Part shown: positions 9,221 to 17,054 of the stretch, one piece after another
Numbering within the stretch: the first letter of the stretch is position 1
Layout: each line of letters opens with the position of its first letter
NCBI GenBank assembly: GCA_964495375.1
Contig: CAZBWM010000027.1
Location: 1 to 64,000 of the forward strand
Source: JAIESQ01 sp964495375
GTDB taxonomy: Bacteria > Planctomycetota > Planctomycetia > Pirellulales > JAEUIK01
Reading direction: 5' to 3'
Length of the DNA stretch: 64,000 nucleotides
Program-made: the position numbers and the translations under genes
Notes under the pieces: model-generated
The model's database searches: none
Seen by the model: the letters and a program-made list of their open reading frames with translations, nothing else
What the model was told of the DNA's origin: nothing

Positions 9221-10984
9221 TCACCGCGTGCCGAGGATCGCCAGTTTGGGAGCCAGCTTTGCCAGCCGATCGTTCGCCACGCGGGCGATCTGCGCCGAGG
9301 TCTTCAGATCGAGCACCTCTTGCAGCAGTTGCCGCGTATCGGCGCGCCGCAAGTGGCTGACCAACTCCTTGATGGCCGGAATAAACGCGGGGCTCATGCT
9401 GAAGCTGCGCAGGCCCATGCCATACAGTAGCAAAAACGCCCGCGGGTCGCCCGCCATCTCGCCGCATAACGTGACCGGTTTGCCCGCCCGGTGGCAGGCC
9501 CGAATCACCTGATCGAGCACGCGCAACACCGGCGGGCTCAAGGGCTGACATAAGTGGCTCACCTTCGGGTTGTCGCGGTCGGCCGCCATCAAATACTGCA
9601 CCAGATCGTTCGAGCCGATCGAGACGAAGTCGACCACTTCCAGCAGGCTGTCAATGGTCACGGCCGCGGCTGGCACCTCGACCATCAGGCCGATCGGCAC
9701 CTGCTTCCAAGCGTGCTTCTGTCGATCGAGCGTGCGCCCCGCGCGGCGCACCATGGCCCGCACGCGGCGGATTTCCTCGAGCGTGGTGATCATCGGGAAC
9801 AACAGCCGCACGTCGGAGTGGCCGTCTTTGCCCTCATCGGCCGCGGCCCGCAGCACGGCGCGAATTTGCGCGGCGAAGAACTCCGGATGCTCGAACGAAA
9901 GCCGGATCGAGCGCCACCCCAAAAACGGGTTCGCCTCGCGGCTGTGCCCTAGGTAAGGAATCGTCTTATCACCGCCGAGATCCAGCGTGCGGATCGTCGC
10001 CCGGTGGCCGGGGCTGGCCGCGATCACTTCGCGATAGGTCGCCAACTGCTCTTCCTCGTCGGGCACGTCGGGGTGCGTCAGAAATAGATACTCGGTGCGA
10101 TACAGGCCGACGCCGGCGGCCCCCATCGTGCGCGCAGTCGTGGCGTCGGCCAGGTGATTGATGTTCGCCAGCAAATCGACCGCTTCGCCGTCGGCCGACA
10201 CCGCAGGCTGGTCGCAATTCGTCGCCAGCGAGTCCTTCAAGTGGACGAACTCGCGCTGCAGCTTGCGATAGGCGCTCGTGACCTCGGGGTTGGGGTTGAC
10301 GATCACATGACCGTCGCGGCCATCGACGACGATCGTGGCGCCGTTGCGCACCTGCCGCAGAATGCCGCGCACGCCGGTGACCGCGGGGATGCCCCGGCTC
10401 CGGGCCAGAATCGCCGCGTGGCTCGTTGTGCCGCCGGTTTGCGTGACGATGCCGGCCACTTGGCGATCGCCGATTGCCACGACCTGCGAGGGCAACAGTT
10501 CGTCGGCGATCAGAATCAACGGGCCACTGATCACGTTGCTGCCGGGCTTCAAGACTTCGGTCAAGTGCGAGCTGAGTCGGACGATCACGTCGCGAATGTC
10601 GGTCAATCGCTCGCGGAGATAGTCGTCGCTGATCTTCGCAAAGATTTGCGTGTAGTCGTCGAGCAGCCGCCGCAGGGCCGCCTGAGCAGGCTGGCGCTCC
10701 TTGACGATCCAGTTCCGCACGCGCTTGGTGAACGCGGAGTCGTGCAGAATGGTGACCTGGCTCTGAAAGACCGCGGCCTCGCTCTGGCCGACCTGGCTGG
10801 CGACCTTCTGGATGAGGGCGCGCAGATCTTCGGCCGTTTGCTGACAGGCGCGCTCATAGCGCGCGACCTCAGCGTTCACCTGATCGGCGTCGAGCTGCTC
10901 CCCCTCGCGAGCGACGAAGATCTCGTGAATGACATAGGCCGTGCCGACCGCGACGCCAGGCGAAACTGCGATCCCCTTCCGCAT
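9221..10984 (-). CDS. ptsI: PTS enzyme I (PEP-protein phosphotransferase)
   Basis: First enzyme of the phosphotransferase system: it takes phosphate from phosphoenolpyruvate onto a histidine and passes it to HPr in the cytoplasm. The 587-residue product starts at ATG 10984 (MRKGIAVSPGVAVG), the canonical N-terminus; the open frame extends upstream without similarity. The swivelling domain has the active site GGTTSHAAILARSRGIPAVT with His189, the same number as in E. coli. The C-terminal TIM barrel shows the PEP-binding region and CGEMAGDP with the catalytic Cys. No HPr (ptsH) or EII gene is in the window. Planctomycetes often keep only a partial PTS, so a regulatory rather than transport role is possible; that is inference. 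Confidence 0.96.
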   Translation of the reverse strand: MRKGIAVSPGVAVGTAYVIHEIFVAREGEQLDADQVNAEVARYERACQQTAEDLRALIQKVASQVGQSEAAVFQSQVTILHDSAFTKRVRNWIVKERQPAQAALRRLLDDYTQIFAKISDDYLRERLTDIRDVIVRLSSHLTEVLKPGSNVISGPLILIADELLPSQVVAIGDRQVAGIVTQTGGTTSHAAILARSRGIPAVTGVRGILRQVRNGATIVVDGRDGHVIVNPNPEVTSAYRKLQREFVHLKDSLATNCDQPAVSADGEAVDLLANINHLADATTARTMGAAGVGLYRTEYLFLTHPDVPDEEEQLATYREVIAASPGHRATIRTLDLGGDKTIPYLGHSREANPFLGWRSIRLSFEHPEFFAAQIRAVLRAAADEGKDGHSDVRLLFPMITTLEEIRRVRAMVRRAGRTLDRQKHAWKQVPIGLMVEVPAAAVTIDSLLEVVDFVSIGSNDLVQYLMAADRDNPKVSHLCQPLSPPVLRVLDQVIRACHRAGKPVTLCGEMAGDPRAFLLLYGMGLRSFSMSPAFIPAIKELVSHLRRADTRQLLQEVLDLKTSAQIARVANDRLAKLAPKLAILGTR

Positions 10985-11058
10985 GGCCGAATCGTACCCG
11001 CGTACCGGGGCGCTGGCAACGTGCGGCCGGCGCTCGAAAATGGCTCGCCCCCCGGTCG

Positions 11059-11067
11059 TGCTATAAT
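11059..11067 (+). promoter_or_regulatory. Extended -10 promoter (TGC-TATAAT)
   Basis: A perfect TATAAT at 11062-11067 preceded by TGC, an extended -10 element, 47 nt upstream of the ATG at 11114. No good -35 is visible at the usual spacing, as is common for extended -10 promoters. It probably drives the secreted STN-like gene. Confidence 0.55.
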
Positions 11068-11113
11068 TCGCTGGGAAGCCCAAATTCGCCACGATTCTTG
11101 CCCACCGCTTGAT

Positions 11114-12217
11114 ATGCCCAGTTTTGCCACAGCATGCAAGTCGACGCACTGGCCCGGTGGGCTTGCGCGGTTGCCGGTGATGCTTAGTACGATCGTGTTA
11201 TGCGCGCTGGTCGGTACCGTAGCCCACGCCGCGGCGCCGCGCGTCGAGTTCGATATCGTCACCGAAGAGAACCTGCCGCCAGACGCGGTGGGCGACTGGT
11301 ATCAGGTCTTCTCCGACCTGCGGGTGCGACAGGCCGATTTTCATAGCGCTCGCGGGCAGCAACCGATCGAAATCGAAACCGTCGGTGGGGGCTCGGCCTA
11401 CGTCGTGCACGGGCGGCTGACCAAATCACGCGACTTGCTACTACCCGGCGCGCGGTTCAGCTTGCGCGATCGCGAGCGGCTGGCCACCTGGATCGAGCGG
11501 TTGGCCAGCGATGGGCCAAGCGATCCTGACGACACGCGGGCCGGCGCCTTCGGGCTGTCGGCCGCCGTGCTCGACAAGCTGCGAGCTCGGCTGGCCGCGC
11601 CGCTGTCGACGGCGACCACCAACCGCGCGCCGCGCGAAGTCGTCGACGAAATCGTCGAGTCGCTCGATCTGGAACTCGTCAGCTCGTCGACCGCCAATGC
11701 CGCGCTGGGCCGCGCCGCTCCCGTGGCCGATGAAATGCAAGGGCTCGCCTCTGGTACCGTGCTGGCCGCCACGCTGCGGGAGAGCGGATATGGCTTTGCA
11801 CCCCAGCGTGGGACAAACGCCGGGCCGCGCTTGGCCCTGGTGGACATAACGCCCTCGGACGATCGCGCGCCAGCCGCGCCGGTCGAGTCGTGGCCCGTCG
11901 GCTGGTCGGCCGATGATCGCCGCCGCGAGCTGGTCCCGAAGCTGTTCGAGTTTTTGAATGTCGAGATCGACGGAGTCTCGGTCGGCGAAGCGGTCGCCAG
12001 CATCGGCCCGCGATTGGAGGTGCCGATGGTGTTGGATCGCGCGGCCCTGGCTCGGCATAAGATCGACATCGCCGGCATCGACGCGGCGGTGCCCGCCAAG
12101 CGCACCAGCTACAGCTTGCTCTTGCAGAAGTTGCTGTTTCAGGCGCGGCTGAAATACCAACTGCGCATCGACGACGGCAATCGCCCCTTCATCTGGATCA
12201 CGACGATTAAGAAGTGA
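11114..12217 (+). CDS. Secreted protein with STN-like C-terminal domain
   Basis: Uncharacterised exported protein of 367 residues. From ATG 11114 the N-terminus has a long polar lead then a signal sequence (MLSTIVLCALVGTVAHA); an in-frame ATG at 11180 would start directly at the hydrophobic part and is an equally good choice. The last 100 residues (ELVPKLFEFLNVEIDGVSVG, later VLDRAALARHKIDI and LLLQKLLFQARLKYQLRIDD) follow the secretin/TonB short N-terminal domain pattern common in planctomycete secreted proteins. The middle has no recognised domain. It is divergent from ptsI, with a strong -10 box in front, and 45 bp upstream of the decarboxylase pair. The function is unknown. Confidence 0.8.
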   Translation: MPSFATACKSTHWPGGLARLPVMLSTIVLCALVGTVAHAAAPRVEFDIVTEENLPPDAVGDWYQVFSDLRVRQADFHSARGQQPIEIETVGGGSAYVVHGRLTKSRDLLLPGARFSLRDRERLATWIERLASDGPSDPDDTRAGAFGLSAAVLDKLRARLAAPLSTATTNRAPREVVDEIVESLDLELVSSSTANAALGRAAPVADEMQGLASGTVLAATLRESGYGFAPQRGTNAGPRLALVDITPSDDRAPAAPVESWPVGWSADDRRRELVPKLFEFLNVEIDGVSVGEAVASIGPRLEVPMVLDRAALARHKIDIAGIDAAVPAKRTSYSLLLQKLLFQARLKYQLRIDDGNRPFIWITTIKK

Positions 12218-12262
12218 ACCGCGCCGCGGCGGCGCAATGATTACCGCACGGAGCACGCAGGC

Positions 12263-12742
12263 ATGTTCGCTGGAGAAGCAGTCGCCGCGACACTCGTGGA
12301 GCTCGGCGTCACGCACGTCGTTTGGCTCCCCGACTCGGCGCTCGGCCCCTGGGAAGCCGCGCTCGAAGCCAGCCCCGTGCGGCTGGTGCGCGTCTGCCGG
12401 GAAGGAGAAGCCTGGGCGATTGCCGCCGGCTTGTATCTCGGCGGCGCAAGCCCCCTGGTGATGATCCAGAACACGGGCCTGTTCGAATCGGGGGATGCCC
12501 TGCGCAACGTGCTCTTCGATTTGCGACTGCCGCTTTACGCGATCATCGGCTACCGCAGCTATCTCGTGCCTGATTCGCCGGACACCGCGAAGCGCTTTAC
12601 CGAGCCGGTGCTGCAAGCGTGGGGACTCGACCACATTCTGCTCGAGCGGCCCGACAGCCTGGCCGAACTGGCCGCCCACTATCGCACGTGCCAAAGCGCA
12701 GGTCGGCCCGGCGTGGCCCTGCTGGCGGAAGGAAAGATGTGA
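12263..12742 (+). CDS. ThDP-dependent decarboxylase, alpha (PYR) subunit
   Basis: A 159-residue protein matching the N-terminal pyrimidine-binding half of thiamine-diphosphate enzymes, as in the alpha subunit of sulfopyruvate decarboxylase (ComD) or the corresponding half of phosphonopyruvate decarboxylase. Typical features are the opening VAATLVELGVTHVVWLPDSA, the helix with the catalytic-type Glu in VCREGEAWAIAAGLYLGGAS, and MIQNTGLFESGDAL. Its stop codon overlaps by one base the start of the gene for the other half (TGATG), so both halves are co-translated and should form one heteromeric enzyme. No coenzyme M or phosphonate genes lie nearby, so the 3-substituted pyruvate substrate cannot be specified. 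An upstream GGAG supports the ATG at 12263. Confidence 0.85.
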   Translation: MFAGEAVAATLVELGVTHVVWLPDSALGPWEAALEASPVRLVRVCREGEAWAIAAGLYLGGASPLVMIQNTGLFESGDALRNVLFDLRLPLYAIIGYRSYLVPDSPDTAKRFTEPVLQAWGLDHILLERPDSLAELAAHYRTCQSAGRPGVALLAEGKM

Positions 12743-13383
12743 TGAGCAAACAACAGCCTGCACACATGGTGGAAGTTTGCACGCCAAGGTTTCGACGGAT
12801 GCCTTTGGTGCCGGCACTCGAAGTGCTGCGCGACCAGCGCCGCGAAAACGAAGTGGTCGTCACGTCGATGGGCTCGGCCCGCGAGTGGCCCAAGCTGTCG
12901 CAGCACGCGCTTGATTTTCATTACGTTCCCTCGGCAATGGGGCAGGCCCAGTCGCTGGGGCTGGGCATCGCGCTCGCGCAGCCCAATCGGCACGTGATTG
13001 CGATCACAGGCGATGGTTCGCTACTGATGAACTTGGGATCGCTGGTGACGATCGCGGCCAGCGGCGCCCGCAATCTCACGGTCATCGTGCTCGAAAATGG
13101 CATCTACGAAGTGACCGGCGGTCAGCAGACGGCCGCGGCGTCGGCGCGGCTTGCTCCGGCGTACGTCGATTTCGCGGTGATGGCGCTGGCGGCCGGCATC
13201 CCGTCGGCAAGGCGGTTTCACGATCTGCCCGCCTGGCAAGCGGGCGTCGAACAGGCTTTGCGATTGCCGGGCCCGCGCGTGCTCGTGCTGTCGGTTGAAC
13301 CGGTCGAAGATTATGACTTGCCGATGCCGAAACCCCCGATGCCCGAACGCGTGACGCGGTTTCGCAAGGCCCTGGCGACGTGA
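12742..13383 (+). CDS. ThDP-dependent decarboxylase, beta (PP) subunit
   Basis: The 213-residue partner of the preceding gene and the pyrophosphate-binding half. The Mg/ThDP motif starts with GDGSLLMNLG and ends about 30 residues later at VLENGIYEVTGG, as in sulfopyruvate decarboxylase beta subunits (ComE) and phosphonopyruvate decarboxylases. The start is ATG 12742, overlapping the previous stop by one base; the frame is open upstream but only inside the alpha gene. Gene splitting into two small subunits is the ComDE arrangement, while phosphonopyruvate decarboxylases are usually one chain. Decarboxylation of a substituted pyruvate to the aldehyde is the expected chemistry. Confidence 0.85.
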   Translation: MSKQQPAHMVEVCTPRFRRMPLVPALEVLRDQRRENEVVVTSMGSAREWPKLSQHALDFHYVPSAMGQAQSLGLGIALAQPNRHVIAITGDGSLLMNLGSLVTIAASGARNLTVIVLENGIYEVTGGQQTAAASARLAPAYVDFAVMALAAGIPSARRFHDLPAWQAGVEQALRLPGPRVLVLSVEPVEDYDLPMPKPPMPERVTRFRKALAT

Positions 13384-13423
13384 GCACTCGGTTGCGACAG
13401 TACACGTGCGATGTGAATGCTAT

Positions 13424-13453
13424 GGGTGCCATGCCCACGCTTGCGTGGGCATG
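13424..13453 (+). repeat. REP hairpin, left flank of RAYT
   Basis: GGGTGC (13424-13429) followed by a 24-nt palindrome at 13430-13453, CATGCCCACGC / GCGTGGGCATG with a TT centre. It lies three bases beyond the stop of the RAYT gene. The right flank carries the same unit in opposite orientation. Confidence 0.85.
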
Positions 13454-13456
13454 CTT

Positions 13457-14047
13457 TTACCCCTTGCTGGTCCGCGGTAGTGACGACGTGTCCACCCTTA
13501 GTTTTCCACTTCCGCGTGATCCGTATTCGCATGCGCTCGACCAAGGCCAGTCAATTGCCGAGATACACAACCCTCGTCGAACAGGATTCGCGTGAATGTA
13601 GTCGATTTCAGCCCAAATTGATTTTGGTTCGGTGAGATTCCGATCGTAGCCACCCCCTCGCTGCCAAAATCGAAAATGCACTTTCCCACTAGGTTGTTCG
13701 TCTCTCATTTGACCGAGAAATGCCGGTGCATTTTCGCGTACGTAGAGTAATGCTCGCTTTGACACAGATTGCTTGAGCGTCGTCAGGATCGCACTCATCG
13801 AATACTCTGCCCTTGTCGGCCAAAGGAGTAGATGCACGTGTTCGGGCATGATCACATACGCCCACAAGTGAATAGCGTGTCGTTGACGGGCACTTTCAAT
13901 CGCATCGACCATCCACTGGCGGCTTCGATCCTTTGACAAGAATTGTCGTCGCTGAAAACATGAAAAAGTCAAGGCGTGGGCATGACCGCTTTCGTTAATC
14001 CGCTTGCAAGATTTTAGGTACTGAACATTTAACGGATCGACGCGCAT
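13457..14047 (-). CDS. REP-associated tyrosine transposase (RAYT, Y1_Tnp)
   Basis: A 196-residue HUH-type single-strand nuclease related to IS200/IS605 transposases. RAYTs are thought to recognise and mobilise REP palindromes. Visible motifs: HxH in MPEHVHLLLWP, the catalytic-tyrosine block IDYIHANPVRRGL and the family tail WPWSSACEY. The start ATG 14047 gives MRVDPLNVQYLKSCKRINES; the frame continues upstream only through the flanking REP. The last residues run close to the left REP. The gene sits between two inverted REP hairpins sharing a GGGTGC/GCACCC head, the hallmark of a REP-RAYT unit. It appears intact. Confidence 0.93.
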   Translation of the reverse strand: MRVDPLNVQYLKSCKRINESGHAHALTFSCFQRRQFLSKDRSRQWMVDAIESARQRHAIHLWAYVIMPEHVHLLLWPTRAEYSMSAILTTLKQSVSKRALLYVRENAPAFLGQMRDEQPSGKVHFRFWQRGGGYDRNLTEPKSIWAEIDYIHANPVRRGLCISAIDWPWSSACEYGSRGSGKLRVDTSSLPRTSKG

Positions 14048-14076
14048 CGAAAGTTCGCTCCGTAAACCGCTTCGGA

Positions 14077-14106
14077 CATGCCCACGCAAGCGTGGGCATG
14101 GCACCC
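14077..14106 (-). repeat. REP hairpin, right flank of RAYT
   Basis: A 24-nt palindrome at 14077-14100 (CATGCCCACGC / GCGTGGGCATG, AA centre) followed by GCACCC, the mirror image of the left REP. It lies 30 bp upstream of the RAYT start codon. Confidence 0.85.
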
Positions 14107-14154
14107 AACCTGGTGTCGAACAAGCACGAACGCCGCCGGTCGCAGGCTCGTCAA

Positions 14155-15588
14155 CTACTTCGTCTTCTCGACTTCGTCCTTCACGGTGCGGACGATCAGC
14201 TCTTCGACTTCCGGAGCCCAAGGGCAGGGCAAGCCGTAGTAGACCATCGCCCCGGCCCCTTCGTAGCCCCCTTCGTGCAGCACGCGCCGCGAGGGGATGT
14301 AAGCCATCACGTCGTTCGTGTAGCCAGCAATCCAGGCGGTGTTCGGTGCAAGTTCGGCCTTCAGTCGCAACGAGTAGTCGACGACCACCTCGCCGCCGAG
14401 CGTGACAAGAACTAAATCGGGATCGAGCCGCCACGTCTGCACGGGGTATGGATACGCGGCCGCCAAAGGTTTGCCGGCATCGAGTTGCGCGAGCAAGCGC
14501 TTGGCCCGGCTCGCCTGGTAGCGATCGCTCGACGACGCCTGACTGGCAAGCTCGTCACGCGTGGGCAATGTGCCGAGCGGCAAATCGATTTCCTGATACT
14601 CGACCGCCAGCGGACCGCGGGCAGGCTTCGACTCGCCGGCCAGCGCCGCTTCGACTGCGGTCGCCAGCTTTTCACCGTAACCGTGCGCAAGCTCAACGGT
14701 TTGGCGAGGGAGCGGATTCTGATCGGCCCCGCAGCCGGCGAAAAAGAGCGCCGTCGCGCCGGGATGCGCCGCTTCCAACTTCTGCATCGCGAAGCCGGGA
14801 TAATCGCCTGACCACTGATAGAACGATAGCGTCGTGGCATGGCACGCATAGCCGAACAGCACTGCGTGCAGGGCCCCCGTGTCGGCGCGCGTGACGGATA
14901 GCACCGGCACGCGATGATCGACCGGCCCGACGAGCGCCCCCTGTTCGCGCAGCCGAGGAACCTCGGGTTCGCGATTGTTGCGGCGATTTACTGCGAAGTC
15001 GGCGGTCCCTTCGCTCCAACGCACCCGCGCGGGGCGCAAATCTTCGACAGCCGACGCCACGACGGCGGCCAGCTTCGCAGGCAAGGCCGCCGTGTAGTCG
15101 CGCGCGAGCTGGGCTTGAGCTTCCTCGAGAAAGTACATCGCGCCCAAGTTCTCACCAACAACGGGCCCCGTGTGCGTGTGCGAGCAGCAGATCGCCACGC
15201 GTGCGGCCGGAAGGCCGGTGCGCGCTTCGATCAACTTGCGCACCGCGAGCGAAAACTCGCGATCGATGCCGACCAGGTCGAGCGTGAGCACGGCGACTCG
15301 CTTCCCGTCGGCATCTTCGAGCACCAGCGCCTTGGCCCACAAGTCGATCAGCGTTCCTTCGGCCGGGTGATTTCGCGAGGCATAGCCCGACATCCAAATC
15401 GGCTTCTCGGGCGTGATCGTGACTTTGGCGGCACCAGCCCGCCAGGTGGGCTCTTGGGCGAACAATGCGCTGGGACCTGTCACCAGGACCAAAACGAGCA
15501 GCGGGCACAGAACAATCCCACGCCTGCGAACCAACAAACTCCGGGTGCCACGGGCTCTGCCCGTGCTGAGCGACGTCGCAATCATCAT
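14155..15588 (-). CDS. Neutral ceramidase-like exported hydrolase
   Basis: A 477-residue protein similar to the N-terminal domain of neutral/alkaline non-lysosomal ceramidases, zinc amidases. It has an Arg-rich signal sequence (RRRGIVLCPLLVLVLVTG). The mature start WRAGAAKVTITPEKPIWMSG is the family opening, and CSHTHTGP plus YACHATTL supply the expected metal-binding histidines. Planctomycetes encode many such proteins with unknown substrates, so ceramide is not implied. ATG 15588 follows AGGAGAACCTCG, and this ribosome site overlaps the stop of the upstream SelA-like gene, so the two are translationally linked. Oddly, codons just after the start contain a perfect palindrome, CACGGGC/GCCCGTG (15549-15565), the hairpin also found in the extragenic repeats at 27645 and 50181. 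The N-terminus may be partly repeat-derived. Confidence 0.85.
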   Translation of the reverse strand: MMIATSLSTGRARGTRSLLVRRRGIVLCPLLVLVLVTGPSALFAQEPTWRAGAAKVTITPEKPIWMSGYASRNHPAEGTLIDLWAKALVLEDADGKRVAVLTLDLVGIDREFSLAVRKLIEARTGLPAARVAICCSHTHTGPVVGENLGAMYFLEEAQAQLARDYTAALPAKLAAVVASAVEDLRPARVRWSEGTADFAVNRRNNREPEVPRLREQGALVGPVDHRVPVLSVTRADTGALHAVLFGYACHATTLSFYQWSGDYPGFAMQKLEAAHPGATALFFAGCGADQNPLPRQTVELAHGYGEKLATAVEAALAGESKPARGPLAVEYQEIDLPLGTLPTRDELASQASSSDRYQASRAKRLLAQLDAGKPLAAAYPYPVQTWRLDPDLVLVTLGGEVVVDYSLRLKAELAPNTAWIAGYTNDVMAYIPSRRVLHEGGYEGAGAMVYYGLPCPWAPEVEELIVRTVKDEVEKTK

Positions 15589-15599
15589 CGAGGTTCTCC

Positions 15600-16799
15600 T
15601 CAGCGTTTCAGCAGTTCGCGAATTCGCTCGATCACGATCGACTCTTCGGCGGGCGCGAGACAAAATGGATCGAGGCCGACTGCGCCGCGATCGGCCGCGG
15701 CCTGGGCGACAAAGATCGGCGGATCGCCAGCCGCTAATTTCCGCACCAGCTCGATCGCGCTCGTGGCGGCCCGCGATTCCTCGATCGAAAGCACGACGTG
15801 CGGCCACAAACCGGCGCGCGGCGCGAGCTTTACTTCGACGCCGGGCAGTCCGTGTAGTCCTTCAACAAGCCGCGTGGCCGTCGCGGTGTGCCGCGCGATT
15901 TCGGCTGCTTCATCGAGCGCCAAAAACCGATCGAGCGCGACGGACAGACCGACTAGCTCTTCCTTGCCGACCTTGCAGCCGCGACCGATGCCGTGGTTTG
16001 GCACGCCGTCGGCCAGCCAGTCGCGATCGATCAAACTCTTCGGCGGGTTCCACAACTCCGGCAGAAAATCGAGATCCAACATCTGTAGCGCCGCGGAGGC
16101 CACCAGCTCGCGCCGGCCGCAGAGGATGCCGGTCGTTTGCGGACCGCGCAGCCCCTTACCGCCGCTGAACACCACGAGATCCGCGCCGGCGGCGATGAAC
16201 GCCCGCAAGTTCGCCCGGGGAGGGAGCGCGGCCGACGCATCGACAATCACGGGCAGCCCGCGGCGCTGGGCAACTGCGATCACGCTGTTCAAGTCCAACG
16301 GCGAAAAGCCGACGCAAAACACTAGGGCCACCGTCCCCGGCCCAATCGCCGCGTCGATCTCCCACGGTTGCGGATCGCGCGTGCGTTCGGCGATCCCGAC
16401 TTCGACGAGCCGAGCGCCGGCCGCCCGCAGCGCGTGGTCGTAGCCATTGCGATGCGAGCGGGGGATGATGATCTCGTTGGGCATACCCGACGTATCGGGC
16501 AAGCGGTCCATCCGCGCGAAGTCGTGGCCGGCCAGGCAAGCGGCGGCGGCCAAGGTCAAGCCGGCGGCGGCCCCAGACGTGACGAGCGCGGCGGGCGCTC
16601 CGGTCGCCGCGACAATCTTCCGGCCCACGGCGGCTTGCAGCTCATCGATCGGCACGAAACCTTGCGCGGCCTCGGCCATGGCGGCCGTCACCTCGGGGTC
16701 CATTCGCGAGCCCCCCAGGCGCGTCAGCGTGCCGGCGGCGTTGATGCCCGGGCGAACGCCAAGCTGCTCATAGATGTTCGATTGGTCACGGCTGGCCAT
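15600..16799 (-). CDS. SelA-like PLP-dependent lyase/transferase
   Basis: A 399-residue pyridoxal-phosphate enzyme of the SelA-like branch of fold type I, which includes D-glucosaminate-6-phosphate ammonia-lyase (DgaE) and related proteins. It opens IYEQLGVRPGINAAGTLTRL, the family signature. A Gly/Ala-rich loop (LVTSGAAAGLTLAAAACLAG) binds phosphate, and the cofactor lysine is Lys215 in FSGGKGLRGPQTTG. The start ATG 16799 is taken because similarity begins there. It is translationally coupled to the downstream ceramidase-like gene. No selB, selD or tRNA-Sec is nearby, and the sequence lacks features that would make it a selenocysteine synthase, so an amino-sugar or amino-acid lyase is more likely. 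The substrate is unknown. Confidence 0.85.
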   Translation of the reverse strand: MASRDQSNIYEQLGVRPGINAAGTLTRLGGSRMDPEVTAAMAEAAQGFVPIDELQAAVGRKIVAATGAPAALVTSGAAAGLTLAAAACLAGHDFARMDRLPDTSGMPNEIIIPRSHRNGYDHALRAAGARLVEVGIAERTRDPQPWEIDAAIGPGTVALVFCVGFSPLDLNSVIAVAQRRGLPVIVDASAALPPRANLRAFIAAGADLVVFSGGKGLRGPQTTGILCGRRELVASAALQMLDLDFLPELWNPPKSLIDRDWLADGVPNHGIGRGCKVGKEELVGLSVALDRFLALDEAAEIARHTATATRLVEGLHGLPGVEVKLAPRAGLWPHVVLSIEESRAATSAIELVRKLAAGDPPIFVAQAAADRGAVGLDPFCLAPAEESIVIERIRELLKR

Positions 16800-16921
16800 A
16801 GCGTGGATTCTGGCTGCCGGTCCGGCGTGTGGCAAGCAACCAGGTGATGACTCGGTCGGGCAATGGTCGGGCGGCCGGGCTCCGCCAGCGCGTACCGGGC
16901 TCAAGGAGCGGCCTCGGGCAG

Positions 16922-17034
16922 GTTTGACACAAAGCTCACAAAGAACACAAAGGAGTCACGACGAGGGCATAAGCGCGGGGCAACACCAATCTACTTTGTG
17001 AGCCTTGGTGTCCTTCGTGCTCTTTGTGTCAAAC
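16922..17034. repeat. Inverted repeat of ACAAAG-type units
   Basis: Arms at 16922-16957 and 16994-17034 are imperfect inverted copies built from short units such as GACACAAAG, CTCACAAAG and GAACACAAAG. The outer 13 bases, GTTTGACACAAAG, are exact inverted matches. It fills the space between two minus-strand genes and could form a long hairpin in RNA. Confidence 0.75.
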
Positions 17035-17054
17035 TGGACGATTGCCGCGAAAAC

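Noticed and set aside
10154..11113. Long plus-strand open frame antisense to ptsI
   Set aside because: It is the shadow of the ptsI gene; the real product in this frame begins at 11114.
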